Positions 10,903 to 21,206 of a stretch of 64,000 nt of DNA are shown piece by piece (the first letter of the stretch is position 1; the number at the start of each line of letters is the position of its first letter). The DNA lies in assembly GCA_964019335.1 (NCBI GenBank), contig OZ025671.1, positions 372,001 through 436,000 on the forward strand, read 5' to 3'. The DNA is from Diplonema japonicum (Eukaryota > Euglenozoa > Diplonemea > Diplonemida > Diplonemidae). Position numbers and translations under genes: made by a program. The notes beneath the pieces were generated by a model. It ran no database searches and was not told the DNA's origin. It saw nothing but the letters and a program-made list of their open reading frames with translations.

Positions 10903-12195
10903 TCAAGACCCCCCACGTGGGGGCGAAGGTATCAACTCCAAACTCCTCTCATACCGCCAAGCATCTATAACAGTTTGGTACGACCTGCTCACATGCTTAG
11001 ACGCTGCAGCGTGTGAAGGAACGGTCCTTCGCCTAAAGGAAACGACACCAGAAGAAGCCGTGAGGATGGACAAATCCCCAGGATCCACCCAATCATAAAG
11101 ACACCCCTCTGTGGTATAATGAAAAGGGTTGATCTCGATAAGCTGAGCGGTCCCTTCAGACACGTCACAGCACACATCCGCAACACAGCTAACGACAGGG
11201 AGCAGCGGGATGATCTTACCAACGAACTCTTCTATGAACGACTTCACGTTCACAGGATGCTCCTCGAAAAAACAATGGTGGTGGTACTGTGAAACCGCGG
11301 TCAGCCTCCCATCACGGATAAAGCACCTCCACTCATTCGAAGGCTTAATATCCTGCGAAAACCGCCTTACGATAACATGCATGTTGTTTGTCGGGTACAA
11401 CAGGGATTTCCGAAGATCCGTTGCAATACGCGACGAGCCTGAAAAATGGGTCAGAACTTGTTTCCCACTCTTCATGACAAGACTGTGGGACACTGTTTTC
11501 ATGACTGCAACAGCTTCTTGGTTTGCAATGAGATCAGACGATGAGATCGAAGCGATGTCCGCGTTGTCTAAAAGCGTTTTGAGGTACTCTGCAGACTGCG
11601 GTGAGCACTGCAGGATCGCATCGTCCTTTCCAGAACGAGACGACAGCTTCACGAACGCTTCATTGCCGAAGCTTTTGATGGCATCGTCGAGATCGGCTTC
11701 CAATTTGGAGAGATGTGACTTTGCATCACTTGATGTTGTGTCACTGTCACCTCCTGAGAGGACAGTCGTTGCGGTTTTGTTTAAAGGAATCAAAACTGAC
11801 TCCATTGAGTGTTTTCGTAGCTGTTCCGTCCATTGGTGGATTGCCACTGCGTGAGTCATGTTCCAAAATTCTGGTGTTGCAGATGAGACGAATGTGGTGT
11901 CGCCTTCTCGTAGTTGGGTCGGGTTTTGAGTTGTAGGGGTCGGTGACATGTTTGTCGTCTTCTCACTATTGTTGTTGGCCTGAGACAGCGACTGCATCAG
12001 GACCGCTCTGGTTTCGATCGCCTTCTGTTTTACGTCCGCGAGCCTGTCCTTCCGTCTCTCCTCCGCGGCGGCCAGACGCTCTGTTATGTTCTTCCCTTGC
12101 TGTTGCTTCTTCTTCCCCAACCTCTCTTCCAACCCTTTTGGAATCGTCTTTCTTTTCGGCTTTTGGTCATTGTCAACAGGAATTTCGAGGACCGA

Positions 12196-12198
<3 letters not shown>
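10903..12198 (-). CDS. CDC123/D123-family protein
   Basis: 431 residues from the ATG at 12198 (MSVLEIPVDND). The open frame runs further upstream only through an A-run, so this start is preferred. Residues ~1-90 are charged and probably coiled. The C-terminal ~280 residues carry D123 hallmarks: AFVKLSSRSGKDDAI near the middle, then NEWRCFIRDGRLTAVSQY, and LIEINPFHYTTEGCLYDW. CDC123 proteins have an ATP-grasp-like fold and in yeast and animals act as chaperones for eIF2 assembly, in the cytosol. The 'FVKLSxRSxKD' and 'ExNPF' elements that bind ATP/Mg in the family are present. The final codons contain a 14-bp palindrome (CCCCCACGTGGGGG). A ~28-nt A-run directly precedes the ATG on the coding strand. 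Confidence 0.88.
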
Positions 12199-12228
<30 letters not shown>

Positions 12229-12726
12229 CCCGAAAAGAAAAAAAACTGAATAGGCCATAGGTGGTTTACATGAGACGAAGGGTTTGCACGTCTTGTGTGG
12301 AGAGTATGCAGAAGCGGAAGATGTAAAAGCAGCCTCAGATGCGATGGTGTCCTCCTCTAGAATAGTTCCAGTCTTCCAGATCCCTGCTGAGTACATCCCG
12401 CAACAGAAGGTTAAACAAATTAAAAATATGAAAAAAAAGAGTGGGTAAGAAGGTGGGGATGACCGGTTGGAGGGCAAGATCGCTTTTTTTTTTTTTTTTT
12501 TTTTTTTGTCAAACAAATAAAAGAGTCAAAGTTAAAAAAAAATCCCACGTGTCGCACCCGGAGGGGGGAGAGTCTTATTTCCGACTATATGCATCAGCTA
12601 GCCAGAGGACGCAAAAGATAAAAGAGATCCATGGAGGGGGGGAGAAAAAAAACAGAACCACCCCAAATTTGAAGAAAAAAAAAAGATTTAGTGTTGAACA
12701 CCTGAGAGATTTAAAACAAAAGGAAA
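12199..12726. other. Spacer between CDC123-like and ZNFX1-like genes
   Basis: About 530 nt. It contains two long T-runs (12199-12228 and 12484-12507) and a ~190-nt stretch of ordinary composition at 12245-12430. That stretch could hold a 5' UTR or an unrecognised exon of the minus-strand CDC123-like gene, but no start or splice site decides this. Confidence 0.5.
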
Positions 12727-15700
12727 TTAAAGCATCTGTCCCATTGTTGGCCAAGCAGGCCTTGCATGAGCATCGAGCATGTCGCCTGCGTAGGTGTTTG
12801 AAGCGTTTAAAGCGTGGTTGCCACCGCCTATGGTTGAAGAACACTCGGGACACTTGGATTCCACCATTGCACCACCGCATTCACCAATGATGTACAAGTG
12901 GCCACAAGAGCATTTGAACCAGTGGCCTGCACCCATTCCGAGAGCTTTGGCTGCCATTTTCATGTTTCGGACAGTGGCTGCGTGGCCAAGCACCTCTGCT
13001 TCTATCTTTGTAATACGCTCTTCCCACGCATCCATGTCACTTGCCTCCTTTGCACATGCTTCAAAGGCACTTTGTTCGGCTGCGACCATTGCCTTCTCTT
13101 CCTTGTTGTCTGTTGATTTATCGACGAAGTATAACCTCCCTGCCATGACGAGTCTCCTTACTTGTAACACGAGCTTTACGGCGTCTTCTTCCTTCACTAT
13201 GTTTGTAAGCAGGTAGTGCAGCACATCTTCTGCCTCGTTCCCCGGCTTCCCGTATTGTGGCAGCTTCTCCCTCAGATCCGTCGATAAGAAAATGTCCACC
13301 TGATGCCTGAGTGCCAACAGGTCTTCCATCTTGCTCTGCTCGAGCCTCTGCTGCAGGTATTTCATTTCAGCTTCTTCCTGTAGCATCAGGGCTGCCGCGT
13401 GAGTGTTGTGCTCCCTCAGCCTTGCAATCAGGGACGCCTTCTCGTTGTTGAACTCCTGCTCGCATTCTACGATCTTCTTGCGTGCCATGTTAACGTCGAT
13501 GATAGACTGGTTCACCTCTTTACGATACCTTCCCGTGTCGTGCGGTGTGATGGGGCGGCGGCATGTTGGGCACGCCAGCCACTGTATTTTAGTTTCGTTA
13601 CGTCTGCTTTGCACGTAAGCATCGAAGACCTCCCCGTCAAATATGTGACCGCATGCCAGCTGCACCAAGAGAGTGTCGTCCTCGATGCCCACCATCATGA
13701 TGTCCTCGAACGTCCCCACATTGCAGTCTCCTTGGTCGCAGTAGGTTGGACATGCGTCACCGCAGTACCCCCTGCATTGATGCCCGCATGGGAGAAGCTT
13801 CTTGCATCTTTCGTCGCACTTTGGTCTGTCGCACACTTCCCAACACGTTTTCTTGCATTTGTGATGTTCACACGACCAGCCGCATTTCTCGACGCACTTC
13901 ACGCAAGGTGTCCCGCATGCTTTCCCGCAGCGGCTGTGCTCGCACGCCATGATGCAGTCTCTCTTGCATGGTGGGCACATCTTTGAGCAGGTGGAGTTGC
14001 AAGAGTGTCCGCACAGCAACGTTCTCTCGCAGTCGTTCATGCACTTGCTGTGCAGTGTGAACAAGCCTTTGTCACACTCACCGCATAGCTTGCTGCACCC
14101 ATGGTCACAAAGAAGCGTTGCGGCGCACTTTGTTTTGCATCGTATCCTTTCTGCGTCCAAGTAGCAGTAGCCTTGCTGCACATGGCCGCATTTCAGCTTT
14201 TTGTCAACATACGTTTTACACTTCTCCGTGCAAGGTTCGCCGCAATATTGATTGCACCTATGGCGGCAGGGAAGCATCTTCATACAAGGCGTTTTGCACT
14301 GTACAGTTTCCGGATCCTGAGAACACAGAATTTCCTGCTGGTGGCCGCATTTCAGGATTGCGCGGACCTTAATCATGCAAGGCCCACAGTCTTCGTAGCA
14401 TCTCTTTTTGCATTGATGCTCACAAGACCTTGGAGGGGTGCACGCCTCGCCTGATCTGCGACAGACTTCGTCGCAGTCGGAGTGCCCATGTACTGCTGCG
14501 TGGCATGGCTTTCTACAGGCGTGACCACAATCCATACGGACGGCACACTCCTTTCGGCACCCGCCAAGTGGGCACTTTTGCATGAATTCACGTGGATCAT
14601 AAATATGCGTTTGCTCGCCATGTGCTTCGCACTCCACGACCAGTGATGACTGCAGTATGTTCAAGTCCTTCGAGACGTAGTTTATCTGTTTTGTGTGTAA
14701 AAAGAGAAGTCAAACATACCACAGACTGCCATTCCGGAGAGACGGACTTAATGAAGTCCATATTTGCAATGACGTACATGCCCCATCTCGCGCGTGAGAG
14801 GGCAACAATCAAGCGGTTTTCCTTCTTCAAGAAGCCGTGGCCTTGGGTGCGCACGAGTGTGAGGATGATGATGTCGCTTTCTTCTCCCTGGAAGTTGTCC
14901 ACGCACGTTACTTTTAACTCCTTCAGCTTGTCGCTTTTGTCATGGTCGTTGATGATGTCGGAGATCTTGCTGCGCTGTCCATTGTACGGGACTAGGATGA
15001 CGACCTGGTGGGCGTCGTAGCCCTGCTGGAGGAGGTAGCATGCAAGCTCCACAGCGAAGTATGCTTCGAACTCGTTAGAAGGCGACGTACCTGCTTCATG
15101 GGTCTCGGGGTAGTGGTGGCTGAGGAACAACAGCGGTTTGCTGACGCCCTTCACCTTTTTGGGATGGTCCTCGGTGCTGGAGTGCGTCATGATCTCCTCT
15201 GGGTAGAACCGCGACGTGAGGCTACAAATTTCCTTCGTCATTCTACGCTGTGTTCTCAACATGGACGGCTGCATGCCACTCCGCACAAGCCGCTCCATCA
15301 TGGAGACACAGAGGTTCTTCCTCTGCATTGCCAAGTTATTCACCTTGGGTTGCAACTGCTTGTGGTCTCCAATCAAGATCAAGTGCTTCGTGTGAGGCGA
15401 AAGGACAGACAAGATATGGGACTCGAGCACCTCTGCTGCCTCTTCGACGATGACGATCTCAGGCTTCAGCTCTTCCAACATCTTTGAGTACTTTGCGCAG
15501 CCTGTTGTCGTAGCACCCACAATCCTGGACGTCTGCAGAATCCTCTGCGACAGTCTTATCTCTTCGGTCTCCTTGTCTCTGGAGCAGTCTTCGAATATCC
15601 TACACGTTGCTTTTATTTCCTCCTTCTTCGCGGTACGTGCTCCCTGGGTCCAGTTATCAAAGTACTTGTAACGTTCAGCTGCAGGAAGCGCCGAGTACTC

Positions 15701-18700
15701 TGCGTCTGTAGTGAGCTCTGGTAGGTTGTCCGTGAAATCTTGACCCAGCCTCCCAGCTTGGATGGCGTCCTCTTGGTCGTCGTCGCCCTTGTCGTTTTCT
15801 TCGCTGTTCCTGGCACCCTTGAAATCATCCCCATCCAGCCACGCCTCGACCACATTGTTGCTGCACCTCGTCAACCGCACAAGCTCTCTCGTGAGCTGTT
15901 TCACCGCTTTACGCGTGTCGCTTGCTTCTTGTGAAAAGCTTTCGAGTTTTTCCAATAATTTCTCAAGCCTTTCCACTTCTCTCTCGATGTCATTATGTTC
16001 CTGCCTATAACCAGCCTCCTTTCTATTGAAGTACGAATAGGCAGAGGGTGGGATCTTTGTCTCGGTAGAGTCCAAAAGCCTTTCGACTGTCAGCTCTGCG
16101 CAGCTTTGGTTGACATTCTTCGACAGTGACCAAAGTTCTCTCTTCAGCCTCTTGTATGCTATGTTGTTCGGCAGGCCATAGATGAGCTCGATGATGTTGT
16201 GCATCTTGATGAGCGGGACCTTCGTGGACCCACCGATCCTCACTATTCTGTCTTCGATCCCGCCTTCGAGGAGATCTCCCAGAACAGAGTCAAGCGCATG
16301 GTTCGTGTAACACAGGATGAGGATGGGCGGCTTGTGCTCGTCGTCGATGTCCCAACGGATCCTATCAGATTCCTCACGCTGCTCGCTTATGGACGTCTTG
16401 TCCCTGTCCGTCCCCCACAACGTGTCCAACAAAATCTGAATAATCTTGAGACCGACAAAAGTCTTCCCCGTACCGGGAGGGCCTTGTATAATAGCCACTT
16501 CATGCCGCAGGGCATTCATGATGCTATTATACTGCGCTTCGTCGATGGTGCTCATGTCGGGGGTTAGCTCAGGGGGGTCCGTGCCGTTCTTCCACAGTAA
16601 CTGGGGCTGTCCCGGAAGTAACAGGGAGTCGAAGACTATTTCGTCGTGGTCTTCCAACGAAGCCGGCGGGTTGAACGTAGTCAGCGCGTCGGGCTTTGCA
16701 AGTAAAACGTCGCGGAATGGGAGCTCGTCCAGTTCAGTGTTCTGAATGCCACGCAGCACGTGGGAGTAGGCTTCGAAGAATGCGGTCGACTCGATCATGT
16801 CGTACATGGTGCCGACCTCCATCGTGTGTTTAGGGAAGCGCGCGGCGAAGGTCATCGAGGTGCTAGTTTCCTCGACTGTGGTCTTGTTGCCCTGTACCGT
16901 CGCCCACAACAGCGAATGCTTCTTGAACGCATCGTCAGAGAAGCACAACAACGACCCAGTTTTAAGCCTGTTACGTGGGAAGCTCTGCCCATCGGACTTC
17001 GGGATGCAAATCCTGTAAACAACACCCATGGTGCTAGTTCCCATGCCGGTGACAGTGACGCCTTTGTTGAACCAGATATCGGAGGTGGCAGACTTCCCGA
17101 GCGCGTTCATTCCTGCACGAAGCGGGCTGAAGAAGTCCTCTCTGAGAAGGTGGAACTGTGTATTGAAATGCCACTGCAGACTAGGAACCTCCCTGTCTAC
17201 GACAGCTGCATCAGGTTCAGCAACGTCATCGTACACATCGTCAAAGGAGTCCACGTCAACGTCGAGGAAGGTGTAGTCGTCTAGCTTGTGCTTCTGATCG
17301 GAGGCTGCGTCCTTTTCAAGATTTTCGACAAACTCCTCCAGCCTTTTATGCTCCTTGAACCGCTCCAGATGTGCCTTGCCCTCCTCCAGCGTTATTTGGG
17401 ACTTATTCACTTTGCATATCGCACACAGCACATCGGCAGCAGCTGCATCTTTTGAGATGAGCTTTGCTTTCAAATAGTTTGAAAACTGTCGTATCCCAGC
17501 TGCTTTCAAGCAACTTGTAGCATGAAGAGACTCCTCGCCTGCCTGCAGGGCATGGTGGTACATTTCCTGCAACAGCCCGCAAGCGCGGTCGATCCCTGTC
17601 TGCATCCTCAGAATAGACTTCACCTTGAAGAGGTTGTCGTTGATCTCCTTCCATGAAAGCTTCACGTTGTCAAGTTGGACCAACCACAGCAGACTGCTGT
17701 CACCATCAGGGTTACTGCGCAGGAGAACCTCCTTGTTCTTGTTGTCGTAAGAACTCGGTTGGAAGACGCGGCCTTGACTTTTCCCCCGGTTTTCTTCAGC
17801 AGGTTCGGCTCTCCGTACGAAGACGGGGTTGTTGTTCCCTTTGCGACCCTTCTCACCGCCATCTTCGTGCCCTTTGCCCTTGTCGCCCTTTCCTTTGTAT
17901 CCTTTGCCTTCGTTTGGGTTGTTTCCTTTTCCTGCACCTTCGCCCTTGCCCTTTATTCCTTTTCGGTTGAAGGGAGCTTCATCGGCTTCACGCTCGATAC
18001 CGAAAGCATGGTGCTCGTCGTGACCTTTGCCCTTGGACCCTTTGCTGTAGTCACTGGCCACTGACATCACGTCATCGTCATGGTGTCCTCTACCTTTCAA
18101 GCCCCTTGCGACTTCTTCATAGTCGTGACCTTTACCCCTGTACCCTTTGCTGTAGTTACTGGCCACTGACATCACGTCATCGTCATGGTGTCCTTTTCCT
18201 TTCAAACCCCTTTGGACTTCCTCATAGTCGTGACCTTTGCCCTTGGACCCTTTGCTGTAGTCACTGGCCACCGACATCATGTCGTCATCGTCGTGTCCTT
18301 TTCCTTTGCTGATGTGTCCATATCCTTTGCCTTTTCCTTCATCGTCATCGTCATTGTAACTCGCATTCCCTTTGTGTCCCTTTCCACTGAACTCGCCTCT
18401 TGAACCCTTGCTATGATCGCTTGAAATGGACATGGCGTCATCGTCGTATCCCTTGCCCTTTGTCCCCTTGTGGCCTTTGTCGTGATACCCCTTCCCTTTG
18501 TCCTTTGATCCTTTGTTGTCCTCGTGACCTTTCCCTCCGTCTTCATCACGACTGTGTCCCTTCCCCTTGTAGCTATTGTCGCCTTTTCCTTTGCCCTTTT
18601 CGTTCCAGCTGTTTTCATCGTCAAAGTGACCTTTACCCTTGCCTTTATCATGACCATAGCCTTTGCCTTTGTATTCATCCTCATTGTCATAAGGATATCC

Positions 18701-19234
18701 CTTGTAGCCCTTTGAGACCATACCCCAGCTATGGCTGCTGTAACCTTTGCCTTCACTGTCGTCGTTGTAGAAGCCTTTCCCTTTCGAGCCCTTTGAGGAT
18801 TCTTCACCATACCCTTTGCCTTTTCCGTAATCGCTATCACTCACATCCCTCTTGTCCCCTCTTGAGTCCTTTGTGTCATCGTCGTAACCCTTGCCCTTTG
18901 TCCCTTTGTGGCCTTTGTAGTCCTCATAGTTGGATCCCTTCCCCTTGTGGCCTTTGTAGTCCTCATCATTGGATCCCTTCCCCTTGTGGCCCTTGTAGTC
19001 CTCATCATTGGATCCTTTCCCTTTGTAGGCTTCTTCATCTTGGTAGTAGCCTTTCCGCCCTTCTTTTCCCTTCCCCTTTCCTCCGTCTGTGTCGTCCCCG
19101 TATCCTTTGGACCCCTTTCCGTATTCGCCTCGGTTGCCTGTGTGCTCTTCACTGTTGCCCTTCTTTCCCTTCATGCCCTTGCTTCGCATGAGATCAATGA
19201 TTGCCTCATCAACATCTTCGTTCACGTCCTCCAT
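12727..19234 (-). CDS. ZNFX1-type SF1 helicase with NFX1 zinc fingers and Gly/Lys repeat leader
   Basis: Two exons, 19234..14720 and 14685..12727, with a 34-nt phase-0 intron (GTATG...ACAG). The product has ~2,157 residues. Residues ~20-480 are low-complexity tandem repeats of K-G-K-G-(H/Y)-D-D-D type. The SF1 (UPF1-like) helicase follows: Walker A GPPGTGKTF near residue 920, Walker B-like VIVEEAAEV near 1260, and the C-terminal motif DNFQGEESDIIIL with ALSRAR. After the intron come about ten Cys/His-rich NFX1-type fingers (residues ~1520-1830), a RING-like LACGHIFD...CPTCRRPI (~1850-1895), and an RZ-type finger GHWFKCSCGHLY...GECGG...CPEC (~2090-2135). This order matches ZNFX1, an RNA helicase linked to small-RNA inheritance and antiviral sensing in animals. 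The RNA role here is inferred. The start chosen is MEDVNEDVDEAI; an ATG 19 codons upstream is possible. Confidence 0.9.
17860..19080 (-). repeat. Tandem KGKG-DDD coding repeats
   Basis: The leader of the ZNFX1-like protein is built from related units. Short units of the type YKGHKGKGSN(D/Y)ED repeat three times near 18915-19015. Longer ~40-residue units with core HHDDDVMSVAS(D/N)YSKG repeat at least three times near 18010-18290, with only minor differences. Neighbouring units are nearly identical at the DNA level, pointing to recent expansion or slippage. Confidence 0.8.
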
Positions 19235-19382
19235 GGTGCCTTGTGGTAATGGTGTATGCAGGCGGTATGGTTGGGAATCAGTGTACAACAAACAAGGAAA
19301 AAAAAAAGAAGAAGAGAGGAGGAAAATAATGGAACCAAGATGTCCACACTTGCATCTTTCTTTTATTTAATACTTTATACTT

Positions 19383-20327
19383 TTATTTCAGGATAGACCG
19401 CAAGGGCGAAGTCGCCGAGTTCTCCAAGCGCATCCTGAGGGTGGGGGGGTTTTCTATATTGCAGGGCAGGTTGTATATCCCTGGGACCTGCCGTGGATCG
19501 AGTGCTTCGGAGTCGTAAAGAAAGGTGCAAGGCTTGTGGCGGTACTCAGAGAGGCCGGGAGCGTTGAGGAGCCTGCTGAGCGGGTTGAAGTACCCGAGCT
19601 TCACGAGATGGGCATTGCTTGAAGGATCGATAACTTTGCAATAAACGACCTCCGGCCGCTGCTCAATGGTGAGCGGAGTCGCAGGCGACGACAGAGGGAA
19701 CCCGAAGGACCCCACCGTCGCTGCTGGGTTGAGTTCCCTTGCTTGGTGGTAGAGAGTGTGTTGTTCACCGGATTTAAGCCCAACCGCTGACTTGATAATG
19801 CTAAACGACTCATTCCCACGCAGACGGATAGACAGGTGCGGCCTTCCAGGTGTCTTCACAAGGAAATAGAAGTATTCAGATTGATAGTCAGATCTGGTGG
19901 GTGACGGTTCCAGGTCAAGCTCGTTGTCAGGGACTTCATGGTAAAGGCGTGTGATGCCTGTTGCGGTGGAGGAAGTTGCGGATCGGGAGGCGACTTCTTC
20001 GTAGAGGGCCTCCTCTTCGTCTTGGGTTTGCATGGCGTCGTGATCCCTTAGGAAAACAGCGAGAGAGGTGAAGCCGTTGTCGAAGGCAAGGTGTTGGGGT
20101 TTCATCCCTTCCACGTCCCTCTCGCCTATCTTCATCCCGTTTCTGCACAGTAGTTTCACAACAACATCGTGGCCGTTGGCAGCTGCCATGTGGAGGCCTG
20201 TCTGTTCGTTTCCATCCTTCAGCTTTGCCAGCGCCTCCTCTCCCCTCATCATGCTGTCAACACCTACTACATCTCCCTCGCTGCATGCTTCAAAAAACTC
20301 TGTCTGGAGCTTGTACCTCACAGACAT
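19383..20327 (-). CDS. Ankyrin-repeat protein with UBL-like C-terminal region
   Basis: 314 residues from the ATG at 20327 (MSVRYKLQTEFFEA). The longer frame upstream passes through an A-run and is not used. Residues ~8-105 form about three ankyrin repeats (NEQTGLHMAAANGHDVVVKLL is the clearest; the next reads DVEGMKPQHLAFDNGFTSLAVFL). A polar linker follows. From ~160, a region that reads LSIRLRGNESFSIIKSAVGL...ELNPAATVGSFGF has the strand-helix-'tail' rhythm of a ubiquitin-like fold; this is a weak call. Ankyrin repeats mediate protein binding. No catalytic motif or membrane segment is seen. Confidence 0.8.
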   Translation of the reverse strand: MSVRYKLQTEFFEACSEGDVVGVDSMMRGEEALAKLKDGNEQTGLHMAAANGHDVVVKLLCRNGMKIGERDVEGMKPQHLAFDNGFTSLAVFLRDHDAMQTQDEEEALYEEVASRSATSSTATGITRLYHEVPDNELDLEPSPTRSDYQSEYFYFLVKTPGRPHLSIRLRGNESFSIIKSAVGLKSGEQHTLYHQARELNPAATVGSFGFPLSSPATPLTIEQRPEVVYCKVIDPSSNAHLVKLGYFNPLSRLLNAPGLSEYRHKPCTFLYDSEALDPRQVPGIYNLPCNIENPPTLRMRLENSATSPLRSILK

Positions 20328-20602
20328 AGACAACACCAGACCCGCCCCGCTTGATGGATTTTTTTTTTTTTTTTTTCCGATGGAGGGAAGCGGAATTATA
20401 GTAATAATAAAAGACTTTATGAACAAGAGGGAAAAAAAAAAAAATAAAGGAAGAAAAACATAAATACAGAATAAAAAGAAAAAAAAAACGGATTTATTAG
20501 CAAGGGGTGAGAGACAGCGAGGGGTGGTTTAACAGAGACAGGAGAGAGAAAAAAAAATATATATGAGTTAAAGGAGGCCGGTGTTGGCGGCGCCCTGCAC
20601 AA

Positions 20603-20835
20603 GAACTGTCTACTTGATTACAGGGGGCGCACCGCGGCCGAGTTGTAGCTTCTTCTGCGTTCCGCGTCGTGTCCTTAATGCGTGCGGTGTACAGCTCAAC
20701 CCCAGCCGGGACGTCCCGGTACCAAGATTCTGCGCTCGCAGTTTGCTGCCTGTTCGTCACCCTGAGCATCTGCGTTACGTTCTTCCACTCGGGCGCTACC
20801 GGTGATGACCGACGAGGAGGTCAACAGCGAACAAC
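20603..20835. repeat. Dispersed repeat, long copy
   Basis: The left ~77 nt (from GAACTGTCTACTTGATTACA) and the right ~38 nt (ending AACAGCGAACAAC) match the copy at 53061-53188 with few changes. This copy carries about 110 nt between them that the other copy lacks. The minus strand gives a frame containing VTNRQQTASAESWYRDVP, which matches nothing I know. It could be a fragment of a dispersed mobile element or a duplicated exon. Confidence 0.55.
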
Positions 20836-20880
20836 ACATCTGATGGTTTTCTTATATTTTCATGTTATCTCCACCACCTA

Positions 20881-20956
20881 AATCCGCCGGAGTGGGGTTT
20901 GAACCCGCTTCGCCTAGGTGCAGGGCAAAGCCCTCCCAACTAGACCACCCTGGCCT
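20881..20956 (-). tRNA. tRNA-like sequence, probably degenerate
   Basis: On the minus strand the sequence starts near GCCAGGG and ends near CTCCGGCGG. It has an A-box-like TGGTCTAGTTGG and a B-box-like GGGTTCAAACCCC at correct spacing. The acceptor strands pair GCCAGGG/CTCCGGC with one A-C mismatch. The anticodon arm is irregular: TTGCC...GGCGA encloses nine bases containing TGCACC, so the anticodon is uncertain (GCA or TGC are possible readings). One T-stem pair is also broken. It may be a pseudogene or a tRNA-derived element. Confidence 0.42.
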
Positions 20957-20959
20957 TTG

Positions 20960-21004
<45 letters not shown>

Positions 21005-21206
21005 GGAGGCACTTTTCTTTTTTCTTTTTTTTCTTTTTCTCCTCTCTTCTTTCTTTATTTCTTAATTCTATTAATTTCTTCGTTCACCTAAAAGGAGCTG
21101 GGGGAGTTCGGAAGCGCGATCTTGGCTGCTGGCCAGAGGCGTTGTAGGCGGAATAGATGGTTTTTATCTGTTTTTTTTTTTCTTTTTTCTGTTGTAAAAA
21201 TCTTTT

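Larger units (their letters stand above)
20328..21206. other. Intergenic region with repeat copy and tRNA-like sequence
   Basis: Beyond A/T runs (including a ~45-nt A-run near 20958-21001), this spacer holds a 233-nt segment of ordinary composition at 20603-20835. That segment shares both ends with 53061-53188. A tRNA-like sequence lies at about 20881-20956. A minus-strand open frame crosses the repeat, but I cannot assign it. Confidence 0.55.

Noticed and set aside
12199..12516. N-terminal extension of the CDC123-like frame (starts MFDKKKK)
   Set aside because: It is open only because two A-runs encode poly-Lys; the conserved protein fits the ATG at 12198.
16760..17284. Plus-strand frames of 100-260 codons opposite the ZNFX1-like gene (also near 18400-19191)
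   Set aside because: They are mirror frames of the strongly supported minus-strand gene, including Cys/Pro/Leu-rich shadows of the KGKG repeats.
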